Source: JACVRW01 sp963734365
GTDB taxonomy: Bacteria; Actinomycetota; Thermoleophilia; Solirubrobacterales; Thermoleophilaceae
Length of the DNA: 64,000 bases
NCBI GenBank assembly: GCA_963734365.1
Contig: CAVTGV010000010.1
Span: 1-64,000 of the forward strand
Reading direction: 5' to 3'
In this document: positions 41,371 through 49,343 of the stretch, piece by piece
How positions within the stretch are numbered: the stretch's first letter is position 1
Layout: the number at the start of each line of letters is the position of its first letter
Program-made: the position numbers and the translations under genes
Notes under the pieces: generated by a model
Seen by the model: the letters and a program-made list of their open reading frames with translations, nothing else
What the model was told of the DNA's origin: nothing
The model's database searches: none

Positions 41371-42681
41371 ATGCCGGGACTGGTGATAGTCGGCGCCCAG
41401 TGGGGCGACGAGGGGAAGGGAAAGGTCGTGGACCTGCTTGCCGAGCAGGCCGATCTCGTGATCCGCTTTCAGGGCGGCAACAACGCCGGCCACACGATCG
41501 TTCGCGACGGCGAGACGTTCAAGTTCCACCTCATCCCCTCCGGAATCCTCTATCCCGGCAAGCTGTGCGCGATCGGCAACGGCGTGGTCGTGGATCCGAA
41601 GGTGCTCACCGCCGAGATCGACGGCCTGCGCCGCCAGCGCATCGACATCAGCGGGCTGCGCATCTCCGCGAACGCCCACCTGATCATGCCGTACCACAAG
41701 CTGCTCGATCAGGAGGGCGAGGCCAAGCTCGGCAAGCTCCAGATCGGCACCACCCGGCGCGGGATCGGCCCCTGCTACGCGGACAAGGCCTCGCGACTCG
41801 GGATCCGGGTCCAGGACCTGCTCGACGAGAAGATCCTGCGCAAGAAGATCTACGCGGCGATGGAGCCCAAGCGGCTGATGCTGAGGCCCTACTCCAAGGA
41901 TCCCGAGCTCGACCTGCACACGATGACCGAGGAGTACCGCATCCTCGGCCACCGGCTCGAGCCCCACATCGCCGACACGGCGCCGATCGCGTGGCGGGTC
42001 CTCGACGAGGAACGACTGGTGGTGTTCGAGGGCGCGCAGGGCACTTTGCTCGATATCGACCACGGCACCTATCCGTTCGTTACCTCCTCGAACGTCGTGG
42101 CCGGTTCGGCCTGCGCCGGGGCGGGAGTCGGGCCGCGCTCGATCGACGAGGTCTGGGGGATCGCCAAGGCCTACACCACGCGTGTGGGCGCGGGACCGTT
42201 TCCCACGGAGCTCACCGACGCTCTCGGCGAGAGCATCCGCGACGCGGGTGGCGAGTACGGCACCACCACGGGCCGCGCCCGGCGCACGGGCTGGCTCGAC
42301 CTCGTGGCACTCCGCTACGCCACCCGAATCAACGGCCTAACGGGCTTGGTGGTCACCAAGCTCGACGTACTGACCGGCATCGACCCTCTGAACGTCGCCG
42401 TTCGCTACCTGGCCCCCGAAGGCGCCACCTTCGACGAGTTTCCCTACCACCAGTCGATCCTCCACAGGGCCAGCGGCGACCTCGTGGAGCTGCCCGGCTG
42501 GCACGAGGACATCACCGGCTGCCGCTCGGTGGACGACCTGCCGCCGAACGCCCGCGCCTATCTCGACTTCATAGCCGAGTTCCTGGGCATCCCGGTGGTG
42601 ATGATCGGAGTGGGCCCCGGGCGCGACGAGATGATCTGGACCGAGGCCGCCGAGTCGCTGCGCCCGGCCGCCACGGCGTGA
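41371..42681 (+). CDS. purA: Adenylosuccinate synthetase
   Basis: Joins IMP and aspartate using GTP in AMP synthesis. The 436 residues begin GLVIVGAQWGDEGKGKVVD, the P-loop signature of the family, followed by FQGGNNAGHTIV and LIPSGIL. VFEGAQGTLLDIDHGTYP and GVTTGRARR-type loops (here YGTTTGRARRTGWLDL) come later, and VTKLDVLTGIDPLNVAVRY near the end. ATG at 41371 is clear; a TAGACT box lies 12 bases upstream. It is separated by 28 bases from the DnaC-like gene, so it is probably read from its own promoter or by read-through. It is convergent with the RDD gene. Confidence 0.97.
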   Translation: MPGLVIVGAQWGDEGKGKVVDLLAEQADLVIRFQGGNNAGHTIVRDGETFKFHLIPSGILYPGKLCAIGNGVVVDPKVLTAEIDGLRRQRIDISGLRISANAHLIMPYHKLLDQEGEAKLGKLQIGTTRRGIGPCYADKASRLGIRVQDLLDEKILRKKIYAAMEPKRLMLRPYSKDPELDLHTMTEEYRILGHRLEPHIADTAPIAWRVLDEERLVVFEGAQGTLLDIDHGTYPFVTSSNVVAGSACAGAGVGPRSIDEVWGIAKAYTTRVGAGPFPTELTDALGESIRDAGGEYGTTTGRARRTGWLDLVALRYATRINGLTGLVVTKLDVLTGIDPLNVAVRYLAPEGATFDEFPYHQSILHRASGDLVELPGWHEDITGCRSVDDLPPNARAYLDFIAEFLGIPVVMIGVGPGRDEMIWTEAAESLRPAATA

Positions 42682-42713
42682 GCGAGCGCGACGGCGACTT
42701 CCCTGAGCGGGTC

Positions 42714-43402
42714 CTAGGTCTTCAGGACGTGCGACTTCACGATCATGTCGTGGAGCGCGCGGTTCGAGTCGTCCCACAGCGGCCATAGGTAGTTCAAGAG
42801 GGTCGGGATCGATGCGAACAGGCCCCCGACAACGTTGAACAGCAGGTAGATCACCACGAATTGGCGCAGCACCGCCCAGCCGAACTCGACCTGCTCTCCC
42901 GTGTCGCGCGCGACGCGAATATCGAGCGCCTGCTTGCCCCAGCTCTGGCCGTTGTGCTCACCTTCCCGCTTCATCAGCAGCGGTGCGTAGGCGATGAAGA
43001 TCGCGATGTAGAGGATCACCGCAACCACGATCGCGGCGATGCCCAGACCGTTGCTGATCGCAAAGGCGCCGGCGACCAGGCCCCCGAGGACTAGTGCCGG
43101 AATCGTAAGGATCAGACCGTCGATCACCTGGGCGCCCACACGGCGCCACCATCCGGAGAGCGGCGCGCCGGCCCAGGCGAACGCTCTGCGCCACCGGCTG
43201 TTGCCAGCCACCGGGTGGCACCGGGCCCTGGTATCCGGGTGGACCCTCCGGCCCGGGCGGCGGCGCCTGCGGTGCGGCCGGAGCCGGGGCCTGGGGGGCA
43301 GTCTCGGGCGGCGGCGCCTGAGGCCCGGGAGGCGGTGCCGCCGGGGGATCGCTCGGGCCGGGCGGTCCGAGGCTCGTCAGGCGAGGGGGGTCCGCTTTCC
43401 AT
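42714..43402 (-). CDS. RDD-family membrane protein with proline-rich N-terminus, frameshifted twice here
   Basis: RDD proteins are small membrane proteins of largely unknown function, some linked to ion or envelope homeostasis. The C-terminal part (to 42714) has SGWWRRVGAQVIDGLILTIP, three hydrophobic helices and GQSWGKQALDIRVARDTG. The N-terminal half is a Pro/Gln/Gly-rich cytoplasmic stretch. Reading from ATG at 43402, the frame breaks in the six-G run at 43385-43390 and again at about 43179-43185. Removing one base from each gives MESGPPRLTSLGPPGPSD, then proline-rich sequence to GGWQQPVAQSFAWAGAPLSG and into the RDD core, about 227 residues. This strongly supports surplus bases in the sequence and not decay. 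Confidence 0.8.
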
Positions 43403-43440
43403 GCGCGAATGAAAGCAGCGCCGGCGGCGCGATGCGCTGC

Positions 43441-44112
43441 TCAGCCGGCCGCGGAAGCCTGCGCCGGGGCCTCGAGCACCACTTCCTCCCCGCGGCGCAG
43501 CACGCGCAGTCCGAGCGCCAGCGCGCCGAGCAGCGACATCACCGCGAGCGTGATCTGGACGCTGAGCAGGCCCTCACGGCTCCAGTAGACGTCCTCGAGC
43601 TCCAGCAGGAGGGCCGACTCGTCGAGGGTGAGCCCCATGCCCACGCCGAAGGGGAGGGCCAGCCAGGGCTCGAGGTCCTCGTCGCGGGTGAGTATCGCCG
43701 CGGCTCCCGCCGCGAACGCGATCACGATCCCGGGCACGAAGTGGTGGATGTGGCGCCGGCCGAGCCGCACGTTGCGAAACGGACCGACCGTGCGCCGCTC
43801 CCGCAGCATGTAGGTGATGCTGCGGACCGTGAGGAAGGTCGCGGCGAACGAGGTGAGCAGGTTGAACATCGAGTTCTCCCGCGTAGAGACCTCGCGGTAG
43901 CCCACGCGCGCCACCTCCGCGGTCTCCACCACCGCCTCCTCGGCGGCGAGAAACAGATCGTCGGCGTCGGGCGGAAGCGGGGCGCGGCCGCGCTTCCAGA
44001 CGCGTCCGACCTCGCCCACCACCACCGTCGCCACGCCGCCACTGGCCAGCACGCCGAGCACGAGCGTGCCCCGGCCCGGTGCGAGCGGGCGGCGCCGGCG
44101 GCGAAGTCGCAT
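43441..44112 (-). CDS. Conserved integral membrane protein of unknown function
   Basis: A 223-residue protein with a basic N-terminus and about five to six hydrophobic helices. RRHIHHFVPGIVIAFAAGA and GVGMGLTLDESALLLELEDVYW are striking conserved-looking segments, with a His cluster facing an acidic DE pair in the next loop. Proteins with this HIHH/DE pattern are widespread in actinobacteria but uncharacterised, so I give no function. ATG at 44112 overlaps the acyltransferase stop (ATGA), placing it at the end of the wecB-dehydrogenase-acyltransferase operon. It may be involved in the same glycopolymer pathway by guilt of association only. Confidence 0.75.
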   Translation of the reverse strand: MRLRRRRRPLAPGRGTLVLGVLASGGVATVVVGEVGRVWKRGRAPLPPDADDLFLAAEEAVVETAEVARVGYREVSTRENSMFNLLTSFAATFLTVRSITYMLRERRTVGPFRNVRLGRRHIHHFVPGIVIAFAAGAAAILTRDEDLEPWLALPFGVGMGLTLDESALLLELEDVYWSREGLLSVQITLAVMSLLGALALGLRVLRRGEEVVLEAPAQASAAG

Positions 44113-44828
44113 CAGCGCTCCCCGGCGGCCGAGTCGCCCGCCGCCCGCGCCGGCACTCCCATCACCAGGGAGCGGGCCGGGACGTCACGTGTGACCACGG
44201 CGCCCGCGGCTACGAACGCCTCCTCACCCACCTCGATGCCCGGCAGCAGGATCGCCCCCGCGCCGATGCGGCAGCCGCGCCGCAGCGTGGCGCCGCGAAG
44301 CTCCACGCCGGACGGGCGCCGGCCGGCGGTGGGATCGTTGGTGAGGGTCACGCCGGGCGCGATGAACACGTCGTCCTCCACCACCGACCATGCGGTCACG
44401 TAGGCGCCGGTCTGCATTCGCACGCGGGCGCCGACCGTCACGTCGTTCTCGACCGAGGCACCTCGGCCGACCACCGTCTCGTCGCCGAGCGAGGTCCGTT
44501 CGCGCACGTGGGCCTGGTCGGCCACCACGCAGCGCTCCCCCACGCGGGCACCCGCCACCAGGACAGCGCCGGCGCCCACGGTCGTGCCGGCCCCCACCAC
44601 GGCGGTCGCGCCGGCGGCGGCGTCCGAGCTCGAGTGGACACCGAGGGCGAGCGGCTTGCCCACCACGCAGCCGTCCTGGAGCCGCGCCCCCTCGCCGACC
44701 ACGCTGCCGGCGTGGACGATCACGTGCCCTCCGAGCTCCACGTTCGCCGGCAGGTCCACACCTTCGCCCAGCAGCAGGCCCGGGGCGCGCTCGGACTCGT
44801 GCAGCACCGCGGTCGTGCCGGCGCTCAC
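44112..44828 (-). CDS. Left-handed beta-helix (hexapeptide) acyltransferase
   Basis: A 238-residue protein made of repeated hexapeptide units (VGAGTTVGAGAVLVAGARVGERCVV style), which fold into a left-handed beta helix, followed by the acetyl-CoA-type end VIIGAGAVVTRDVP-like (here FVAAGAVVTRDVPARSLVMGVPA). It probably acylates a nucleotide sugar or a sugar on a lipid carrier. GTG at 44828 is chosen since it overlaps the dehydrogenase stop (GTGA), although the frame is open further upstream antisense. It lies directly after a nucleotide-sugar dehydrogenase and wecB-type epimerase, so a UDP-sugar acid is the likely substrate. The acyl donor and exact sugar are not shown by the sequence. Confidence 0.82.
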   Translation of the reverse strand: MSAGTTAVLHESERAPGLLLGEGVDLPANVELGGHVIVHAGSVVGEGARLQDGCVVGKPLALGVHSSSDAAAGATAVVGAGTTVGAGAVLVAGARVGERCVVADQAHVRERTSLGDETVVGRGASVENDVTVGARVRMQTGAYVTAWSVVEDDVFIAPGVTLTNDPTAGRRPSGVELRGATLRRGCRIGAGAILLPGIEVGEEAFVAAGAVVTRDVPARSLVMGVPARAAGDSAAGER

Positions 44829-46060
44829 AGGCGGATCAGATTCGCCGCTTCGATTCCCCGCGTGACTCCGCGGAAGTCCACCACGATGCTCGACTCGCGC
44901 ACCACGCGCTCGAGGTCGAGATCGGGATGCGCGGTCACGATCACAGTGCAGTCGGCGTTCTCGGGCCACTCGGAGCGCAGGCCGTACTCGGGCAGCTCGG
45001 GCACGTAGTCGTCGTGGTAGACGAGCTCGGCACCCGCGTCGCGCAGAAGGCGGATGATCCGCAGGGCCGGTGACTCGCGCAGGTCGCCCACACCGGGCTT
45101 GTACGACACCCCGAAGATCGCCACCTTCGAGCCGCGAACCGCCTTGGCGTGGTCGTTGAGAGCGCGAGCCACGCGATCCACGCAGAAGTAGGGCATGCGC
45201 TGGTTGACCTCACCGGCCAGCTCCACGAACTCGGTCTGCATGTCGAACTCGCGCGCACGCCAGGCGAGGTAGAACGGATCGACCGGCAGGCAGTGGCCGC
45301 CCATTCCCGGGCCGGGCTTGAAGGACATGAATCCGTACGGCTTGGTGGCCGCGGCCTCGACCACCTCCCATACGTCGATGTCCATGCGGTCACACAGGAT
45401 CGCCAGCTCGTTGACGAGCGCGATGTTCACCGAGCGGAAGATGTTCTCGAGGAGCTTCGTGAGCTCGGCCGCCTCGGGGGTTGACACCGCCACCACCTCG
45501 TCACAGACCGCCTCGTAGACCTCCGTGGCGCGCCGCAGGCACTCCTCGGTGAGCCCGCCGACGACCTTGGGGGTGGTGCGCAGCGTGTAGTCCGTGCGTC
45601 CGGGATCGATCCGCTCGGGCGAGAAGGCGGCGAAGAAATCGCGGCCCGCGGCCAGCCCCGACTCCTCGAGCAGCGGCACGAAGCGCTCGCGCAGGGTTCC
45701 GGGATACGTGGTGGACTCGAGGACCACCAACTGGCCCGCCTGGAGCACGTCGGCGAGGGCGGTGCCCGTGGCTATGAGCGGCTGAAGGTCCGGCTCACGG
45801 TTGGGCGTGAGCGGGGTGGGGACGGCCACGAGCACGGCGTCCACCTTGGCCAGATCGGCGTAGCGGGTGGTGGCGTAAAAGCGGCCCGCCAGGCCGGCCA
45901 GAGTGGCATCCGACACGTCCTCGATGTGCGAGCGGCCGGCCCTCAGGCCCTCGACCACCCGCGGGTCGGCGTCCACGCCCGTGACCTCGTGACCCTCCTC
46001 GCAGAAGGCCACCACGAGCGGGAGGCCTACGTAACCCAGCCCAACGACCCCGATCTTCAT
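44825..46060 (-). CDS. UDP-N-acetyl-D-mannosaminuronate/UDP-glucose dehydrogenase family protein
   Basis: NAD-dependent nucleotide-sugar dehydrogenase of 411 residues that oxidises the sugar C6 to an acid. KIGVVGLGYVGLPL is the NAD motif, AELTKLLENIFRSVNIALVNE is the central helix, and KPGPGMGGHCLPVDPFYL holds the catalytic Cys. The GxGxGGHCxPxDPxYL form and the upstream epimerase favour a WecC-like UDP-ManNAc dehydrogenase over a UDP-glucose one, but a WbpA-like UDP-GlcNAc enzyme is also possible. ATG at 46060 overlaps the epimerase stop. The product would be a uronic acid for teichuronic-acid-like or capsule polymers. Confidence 0.88.
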   Translation of the reverse strand: MKIGVVGLGYVGLPLVVAFCEEGHEVTGVDADPRVVEGLRAGRSHIEDVSDATLAGLAGRFYATTRYADLAKVDAVLVAVPTPLTPNREPDLQPLIATGTALADVLQAGQLVVLESTTYPGTLRERFVPLLEESGLAAGRDFFAAFSPERIDPGRTDYTLRTTPKVVGGLTEECLRRATEVYEAVCDEVVAVSTPEAAELTKLLENIFRSVNIALVNELAILCDRMDIDVWEVVEAAATKPYGFMSFKPGPGMGGHCLPVDPFYLAWRAREFDMQTEFVELAGEVNQRMPYFCVDRVARALNDHAKAVRGSKVAIFGVSYKPGVGDLRESPALRIIRLLRDAGAELVYHDDYVPELPEYGLRSEWPENADCTVIVTAHPDLDLERVVRESSIVVDFRGVTRGIEAANLIRL

Positions 46061-47125
46061 AGGCGCTCAGTGTAGGCCGACACCATCTCGGCAACGCGAT
46101 CGGCGGCGTGGCCGCCGCCGTAGAGCTCCGGCCGCTGATCGGGCCGTGGGCGCGACAGCGCCGCAAGCGCCGCGCCCGAGTCCAGGTCCACCAGCGTGTT
46201 CCAACCCGTTTCCACCGTTTCCACCCATTCCGTCGTATCTCGCAACGTCACGCATGGAACGGCCAGCAGGTAGGCCTCCTTCTGCACGCCACCGGAGTCG
46301 GTGAGCACGGCACGGGAGTGCCGGGCGAGCTTGAGGAAGTCGAGATAACCGAGCGCCGGCGCGAGGATCAGGCCGGACAGGCGCTCCACCAGTCCGGCCT
46401 CCTCCAGGCGCAGGCGCGTCCGTGGGTGCACCGGGAACACCGTCGGCATGGGGCAGCGCCTCCAGGAGCCGTACGAGAGCCTCGAGGCGATCCGGCCGGT
46501 CCACGTTGCCCGCACGATGCGCGGTCACCACCAGGTACGAGCCCGGTTCGAGCGAGAGGTCCTCGAGGACGTGCGAGCGCTCCTCGGCGATCTCGCGGAA
46601 CGCGAGCGATACGTCGGCCATCACGTCGCCCACCAGCCGCACCTCCCCGGCCACGCCCTCGCGCTCGAGGTTGGCCACGGCAGTCTCCGTGGAGCACAGC
46701 AGCAGATTGCTCGCGTGGTCGGTGAGCACTCGGTTGAGCTCCTCGGGCATCGCACGGTCGAAGGAGCGCATGCCCGCCTCCACGTGTCCCACCGGTATCC
46801 CGGCCTGTGCGGCAGCGAGCGCGCCGGCGAGCGTCGAGTTGGTGTCGCCGTAGACCAGCGCGAGCGTCGGCTCGAGCTCGGCGAGAACGGGCTCGAGGTC
46901 CGCGAGGATGCGGGCGGTCTGCGCGGTGTTCGTGCCGCCGCCGGCGTCGAGCTCGCGGTGCGGGCGGGGAACTTGAAGCTCCTCGAAGAAGATCTTCGAC
47001 AGCTCGTCGTCGTAGTGCTGACCGGTGTGGATGATCAGCTCCTCCCCGCTCTCGCGCAGCTTGCGGGAGACCGCGGCGGCCTTCACGAACTGCGGGCGGT
47101 TTCCGATGATCGTGACGATGCGCAT
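46057..47125 (-). CDS. wecB: UDP-N-acetylglucosamine 2-epimerase, frameshifted once here
   Basis: Non-hydrolysing epimerase turning UDP-GlcNAc into UDP-ManNAc. The N-terminal half has IIGNRPQFVKAAAVSR, HTGQHYDDELS, VYGDTNSTLAGALAA and VGHVEAGMRSFDRAMPEE. The C-terminal half has FPVHPRTRLRLEE, LTDSGGVQKEAYLL and TLRDTTEWVETVETGWN. The frame breaks in a run of four G (plus strand 46450-46453); dropping one base gives a continuous protein of about 355 residues with LPMPTVFPVHPRT. ATG at 47125 is the start. It is the first gene of the nucleotide-sugar operon. The single homopolymer error argues for a sequencing artefact. Confidence 0.88.
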
Positions 47126-47164
47126 TGTGGAATCGATCTGGGACCGGTCCTACGATGGTTGCGG

Positions 47165-47284
47165 ATGGGCAGGAAGCTCCTCGGAGGCGCCGGCAGCATG
47201 CTCGGCCTCGCCACGGACGTGATCAAGCACGTGGCGTGGTACGTGTCGCACCGGATCGACCCGCGCCCGCGCGAGCGCCGCTAG
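47165..47284 (+). CDS. Possible 39-residue small protein
   Basis: A short open frame starting at ATG 47165, divergent from wecB, encoding MGRKLLGGAGSMLGLATDV and then a segment with IKHVAWYVSHRID and a basic PRPRERR end. The middle is amphipathic or weakly hydrophobic. A TACGAT -10-like box lies eight bases upstream, which would fit leaderless expression. Codon use is normal for the window. I do not know a family, and random occurrence cannot be ruled out. Confidence 0.45.
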   Translation: MGRKLLGGAGSMLGLATDVIKHVAWYVSHRIDPRPRERR

Positions 47285-47295
47285 CGACCCCACGG

Positions 47296-48123
47296 CTATC
47301 CCGAGGCGGCCAGCTCCCTCTCGATGCGGGCCCGTAGGGCTGCCTGCGCCTCGCGGGTGCGGCCGCCCTCGCCGAGCTCGATCTCCTCGACAGCCGCTAT
47401 CGACTGGACCTCCCGCGTGGTGGAGGCCAGGAACGCCTCGGTGGCCGCACGCAGGTCGTCCATCGTGCAGGGCCGCTCGGTGACCGCCACCTCGTCCAGC
47501 ACCCGAGCCCTCGTGATCGAGGCGAGCACGTGCTCGCTCAACGGGGGAGTGCACAGCGTCCCGTCCGGCTCAGTCCAGAACAGCGACGAGGTGGGGGCCT
47601 CGAGAACCCGGCCGTGCGGGGTCACGAGCAGCGCCTCGTCGAAGCCGCGCTCACGCGCCAGCCGCCCACACAGCATGTTGGCGCCGTAGGAGAGCGACTT
47701 GACCCCGTCGAGCACCCGGGTGGGGGCGTACTCGACCACGCCGAGCCGCACGCGCTCGGGAGTGGCGGGCAGAGGCTCAGTGAGCAGCAGCCGGTGACCG
47801 CCTCGTGTGATCACGATGCGCAGGCAGCCGTCGAACTCGCCGCCGCCCCGCTGGGCCAGCAGCTCGGGGATCTCCGTCTCGAGCTCGGCCCGAAAGACGT
47901 CGGACAGGCGCAGATTCTGGCCGGAGCGCTCCAGCCGGTCGAGGTGGTCGACGAGCGCGAACGGCCGGCCGTCGTAGACCCGGATCACCTCGAAGGCGCC
48001 GTCACCGCGCAAGAGGCCCTCGTCGGTCGCGGGAATAGTCGCCTGCCCGGCCGGCATGATCCGGCCGTCCAGCGACGCCAGCTCGGCGGTGATGGTGGAA
48101 GCCTCGGCCACGGAGTCAGTCAT
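47296..48123 (-). CDS. Class IV (branched-chain/4-amino-4-deoxychorismate lyase type) PLP enzyme
   Basis: Fold-type IV PLP enzyme of 275 residues. MPAGQATIPATDEGLLRGDGAFEVIRVYDGRP is the typical N-terminal region, KSLSYGANMLCGRLARERG holds the PLP-binding Lys near residue 143, and DEALLVTPHGRVLEAPTSSLFW follows, then EVQSIAAVEEI. Members are branched-chain aminotransferases, D-amino-acid aminotransferases or ADC lyase (PabC); the sequence alone does not separate these, though a PabC-like length is seen. ATG at 48123 is clear. It lies beside a tRNA gene and after the putative small ORF on the opposite strand, not in an ilv or pab operon. Confidence 0.85.
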   Translation of the reverse strand: MTDSVAEASTITAELASLDGRIMPAGQATIPATDEGLLRGDGAFEVIRVYDGRPFALVDHLDRLERSGQNLRLSDVFRAELETEIPELLAQRGGGEFDGCLRIVITRGGHRLLLTEPLPATPERVRLGVVEYAPTRVLDGVKSLSYGANMLCGRLARERGFDEALLVTPHGRVLEAPTSSLFWTEPDGTLCTPPLSEHVLASITRARVLDEVAVTERPCTMDDLRAATEAFLASTTREVQSIAAVEEIELGEGGRTREAQAALRARIERELAASG

Positions 48124-48128
48124 CTACA

Positions 48129-48201
48129 TGGGCCGTGTAGGAATCGAACCTACAACCTTGAGATTAAGAGTCTCCTGCTCTGCCAATTGAGCTAACGGCC
48201 C
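48129..48201 (-). tRNA. tRNA-Lys (anticodon CTT)
   Basis: A 73-base cloverleaf on the minus strand: acceptor GGGCCGT pairs with ACGGCCC, the D arm has GCTC/GAGC around AATTGGCA, the anticodon stem GGAGA/TCTC closes the loop CTCTTAA, and the T arm is GTAGG/CCTAC around TTCGATT. The anticodon at 48166-48168 is CTT, reading AAG. The CCA end is not encoded. A TAGAAT box at 48213-48218 could be its -10 element. Confidence 0.95.
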
Positions 48202-48233
48202 CAGAGCTCGCGATTCTAGAAGAGAAGACGCGC

Positions 48234-48593
48234 CTACTCCGTCGCTCCGGAGGCCACCGCATTGAGGGCCTCCTCGCGCGAGGAGTGGATCGGGAACACG
48301 CGGTCGAGGCCGGTGATCTCGAAGATCTTCGTGATGTTGTCGTCGGTGCAGACGAGCGCGAGCGAGCCGCCCGCCGGCCGCAGGCGCTTGACCCCGCCCA
48401 CCAGCACGCCGAGCGTGGTGGAGTCGATGAACGTGGCCTTCGACAGATCCACGACGATCTGCTTCTTGCCCGACTCGATCAGCTCGACCATGCGCTCCTT
48501 GAACTCGGGCGCTGTGTAGAGGTCGACCTCTCCGCCCAGCTCGATCACATGGGTGGAGTCGTCGATCGCCTCGTCTTCGATGTGGAAATTCAC
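48234..48593 (-). CDS. STAS-domain anti-sigma factor antagonist
   Basis: SpoIIAA/RsbV-like protein of 119 residues that, when unphosphorylated, frees a sigma factor by binding an RsbW-type kinase. THVIELGGEVDLYTAPEFKERM and VVDLSKATFIDSTTLGVLVGG are diagnostic; the Ser in FIDSTT is the phosphorylation site. The start is GTG at 48593. No partner kinase is adjacent, but an RsbW-like gene is at 33327, so they could form a partner-switching pair acting on a sigma factor elsewhere. It is the downstream gene to the TPR protein on the same strand, with 58 bases between. Confidence 0.93.
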   Translation of the reverse strand: MNFHIEDEAIDDSTHVIELGGEVDLYTAPEFKERMVELIESGKKQIVVDLSKATFIDSTTLGVLVGGVKRLRPAGGSLALVCTDDNITKIFEITGLDRVFPIHSSREEALNAVASGATE

Positions 48594-48651
48594 GAGTTTG
48601 CCTATCGCTTCCTCTGCCTGGGGCCGCCGGGATTGGTGCGTAAGCGTAACG

Positions 48652-49323
48652 TCAGCCGCTCGGCTGTTGCGCCTTCAGCTGTTGCTTGATCGACTTGGCC
48701 TGCTGCTCGGCCTGCTGGCGAACGTCCTTCTTCTGGTCTTTCGGAGCCAGATCCACCGCCTTCTGGGCCGCAAGGTCGGCGGTGCGCTGATCCTTGGCCA
48801 GCTGAGCATAGGCCGCGAGCTGCAGGTAGGAGGTCGGGTCGTTCTGGGACTCCGCCACCAGTGATGCGGCCTTCTGGGCCTCCTCGGGCTGGTTGAGCGC
48901 TCCCACGTCGTAGATGCGGAGCGCGAACAGCGCGGTGTCGGGGCTCGGGTTCTCCTTCTCGACGTTCACGTAGCGCTGCCAGTAGCTCGCGGCCTTGCGC
49001 AGCTCGTCCCTGGAGTCCGCCGAGAACTGCACCGCGCCCTGCGCCTGCTGAGCGGTGGCCAGCTGGTAGTACTCGCGCACGAGCTCCTGGAGCACGGCCG
49101 TGTTCTGCGGAGTGCTCTTCAGCCGCTCCTCCTGCTTGTCGATGCGCTCTTCGATGGCATCGTTGCCGGCGCTTCCCCCACCGCTGTCGAAGGCGTTCAG
49201 CAGGCCGCCCGACACGTCTCCGCCGATTCCGAACAGCACCAGCCCCCCGCCCATCAGCAGGGCGAGCAGGAGGTACGTGACCTGCACCATGCGGCGGCGC
49301 TTGCCTCTTAGGTCGAACAGCAC
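48652..49323 (-). CDS. Membrane-anchored TPR-like protein of unknown function
   Basis: A 223-residue protein with an N-terminal FDLRGKRRRMVQ basic segment, one hydrophobic helix (VTYLLLALLMGGGLVLFGIGG, about 14-35) and a long helical C-terminal part. AELDPTSYLQLAAYAQLAKDQ-like repeats (here QNDPTSYLQLAAYAQLAK and TADLAAQKAVDLAP) look like tetratricopeptide units at about 90-210. Its Gln/Lys-rich tail (QQAEQQAKSIKQQLKAQQ) is low-complexity. It may be a periplasmic scaffold; no enzyme motif is seen. The start is GTG at 49323, 20 bases after tatC, so co-transcription with the Tat genes is likely. Confidence 0.7.
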   Translation of the reverse strand: MLFDLRGKRRRMVQVTYLLLALLMGGGLVLFGIGGDVSGGLLNAFDSGGGSAGNDAIEERIDKQEERLKSTPQNTAVLQELVREYYQLATAQQAQGAVQFSADSRDELRKAASYWQRYVNVEKENPSPDTALFALRIYDVGALNQPEEAQKAASLVAESQNDPTSYLQLAAYAQLAKDQRTADLAAQKAVDLAPKDQKKDVRQQAEQQAKSIKQQLKAQQPSG

Positions 49324-49343
49324 GGGGGGCTTAGGCTAGTGGT

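Noticed and set aside
43124..43402. Alternative small protein reading from ATG 43402
   Set aside because: Deleting one base in the G-run turns this start into the N-terminus of the RDD protein with a proline-rich leader, which is far more family-like.
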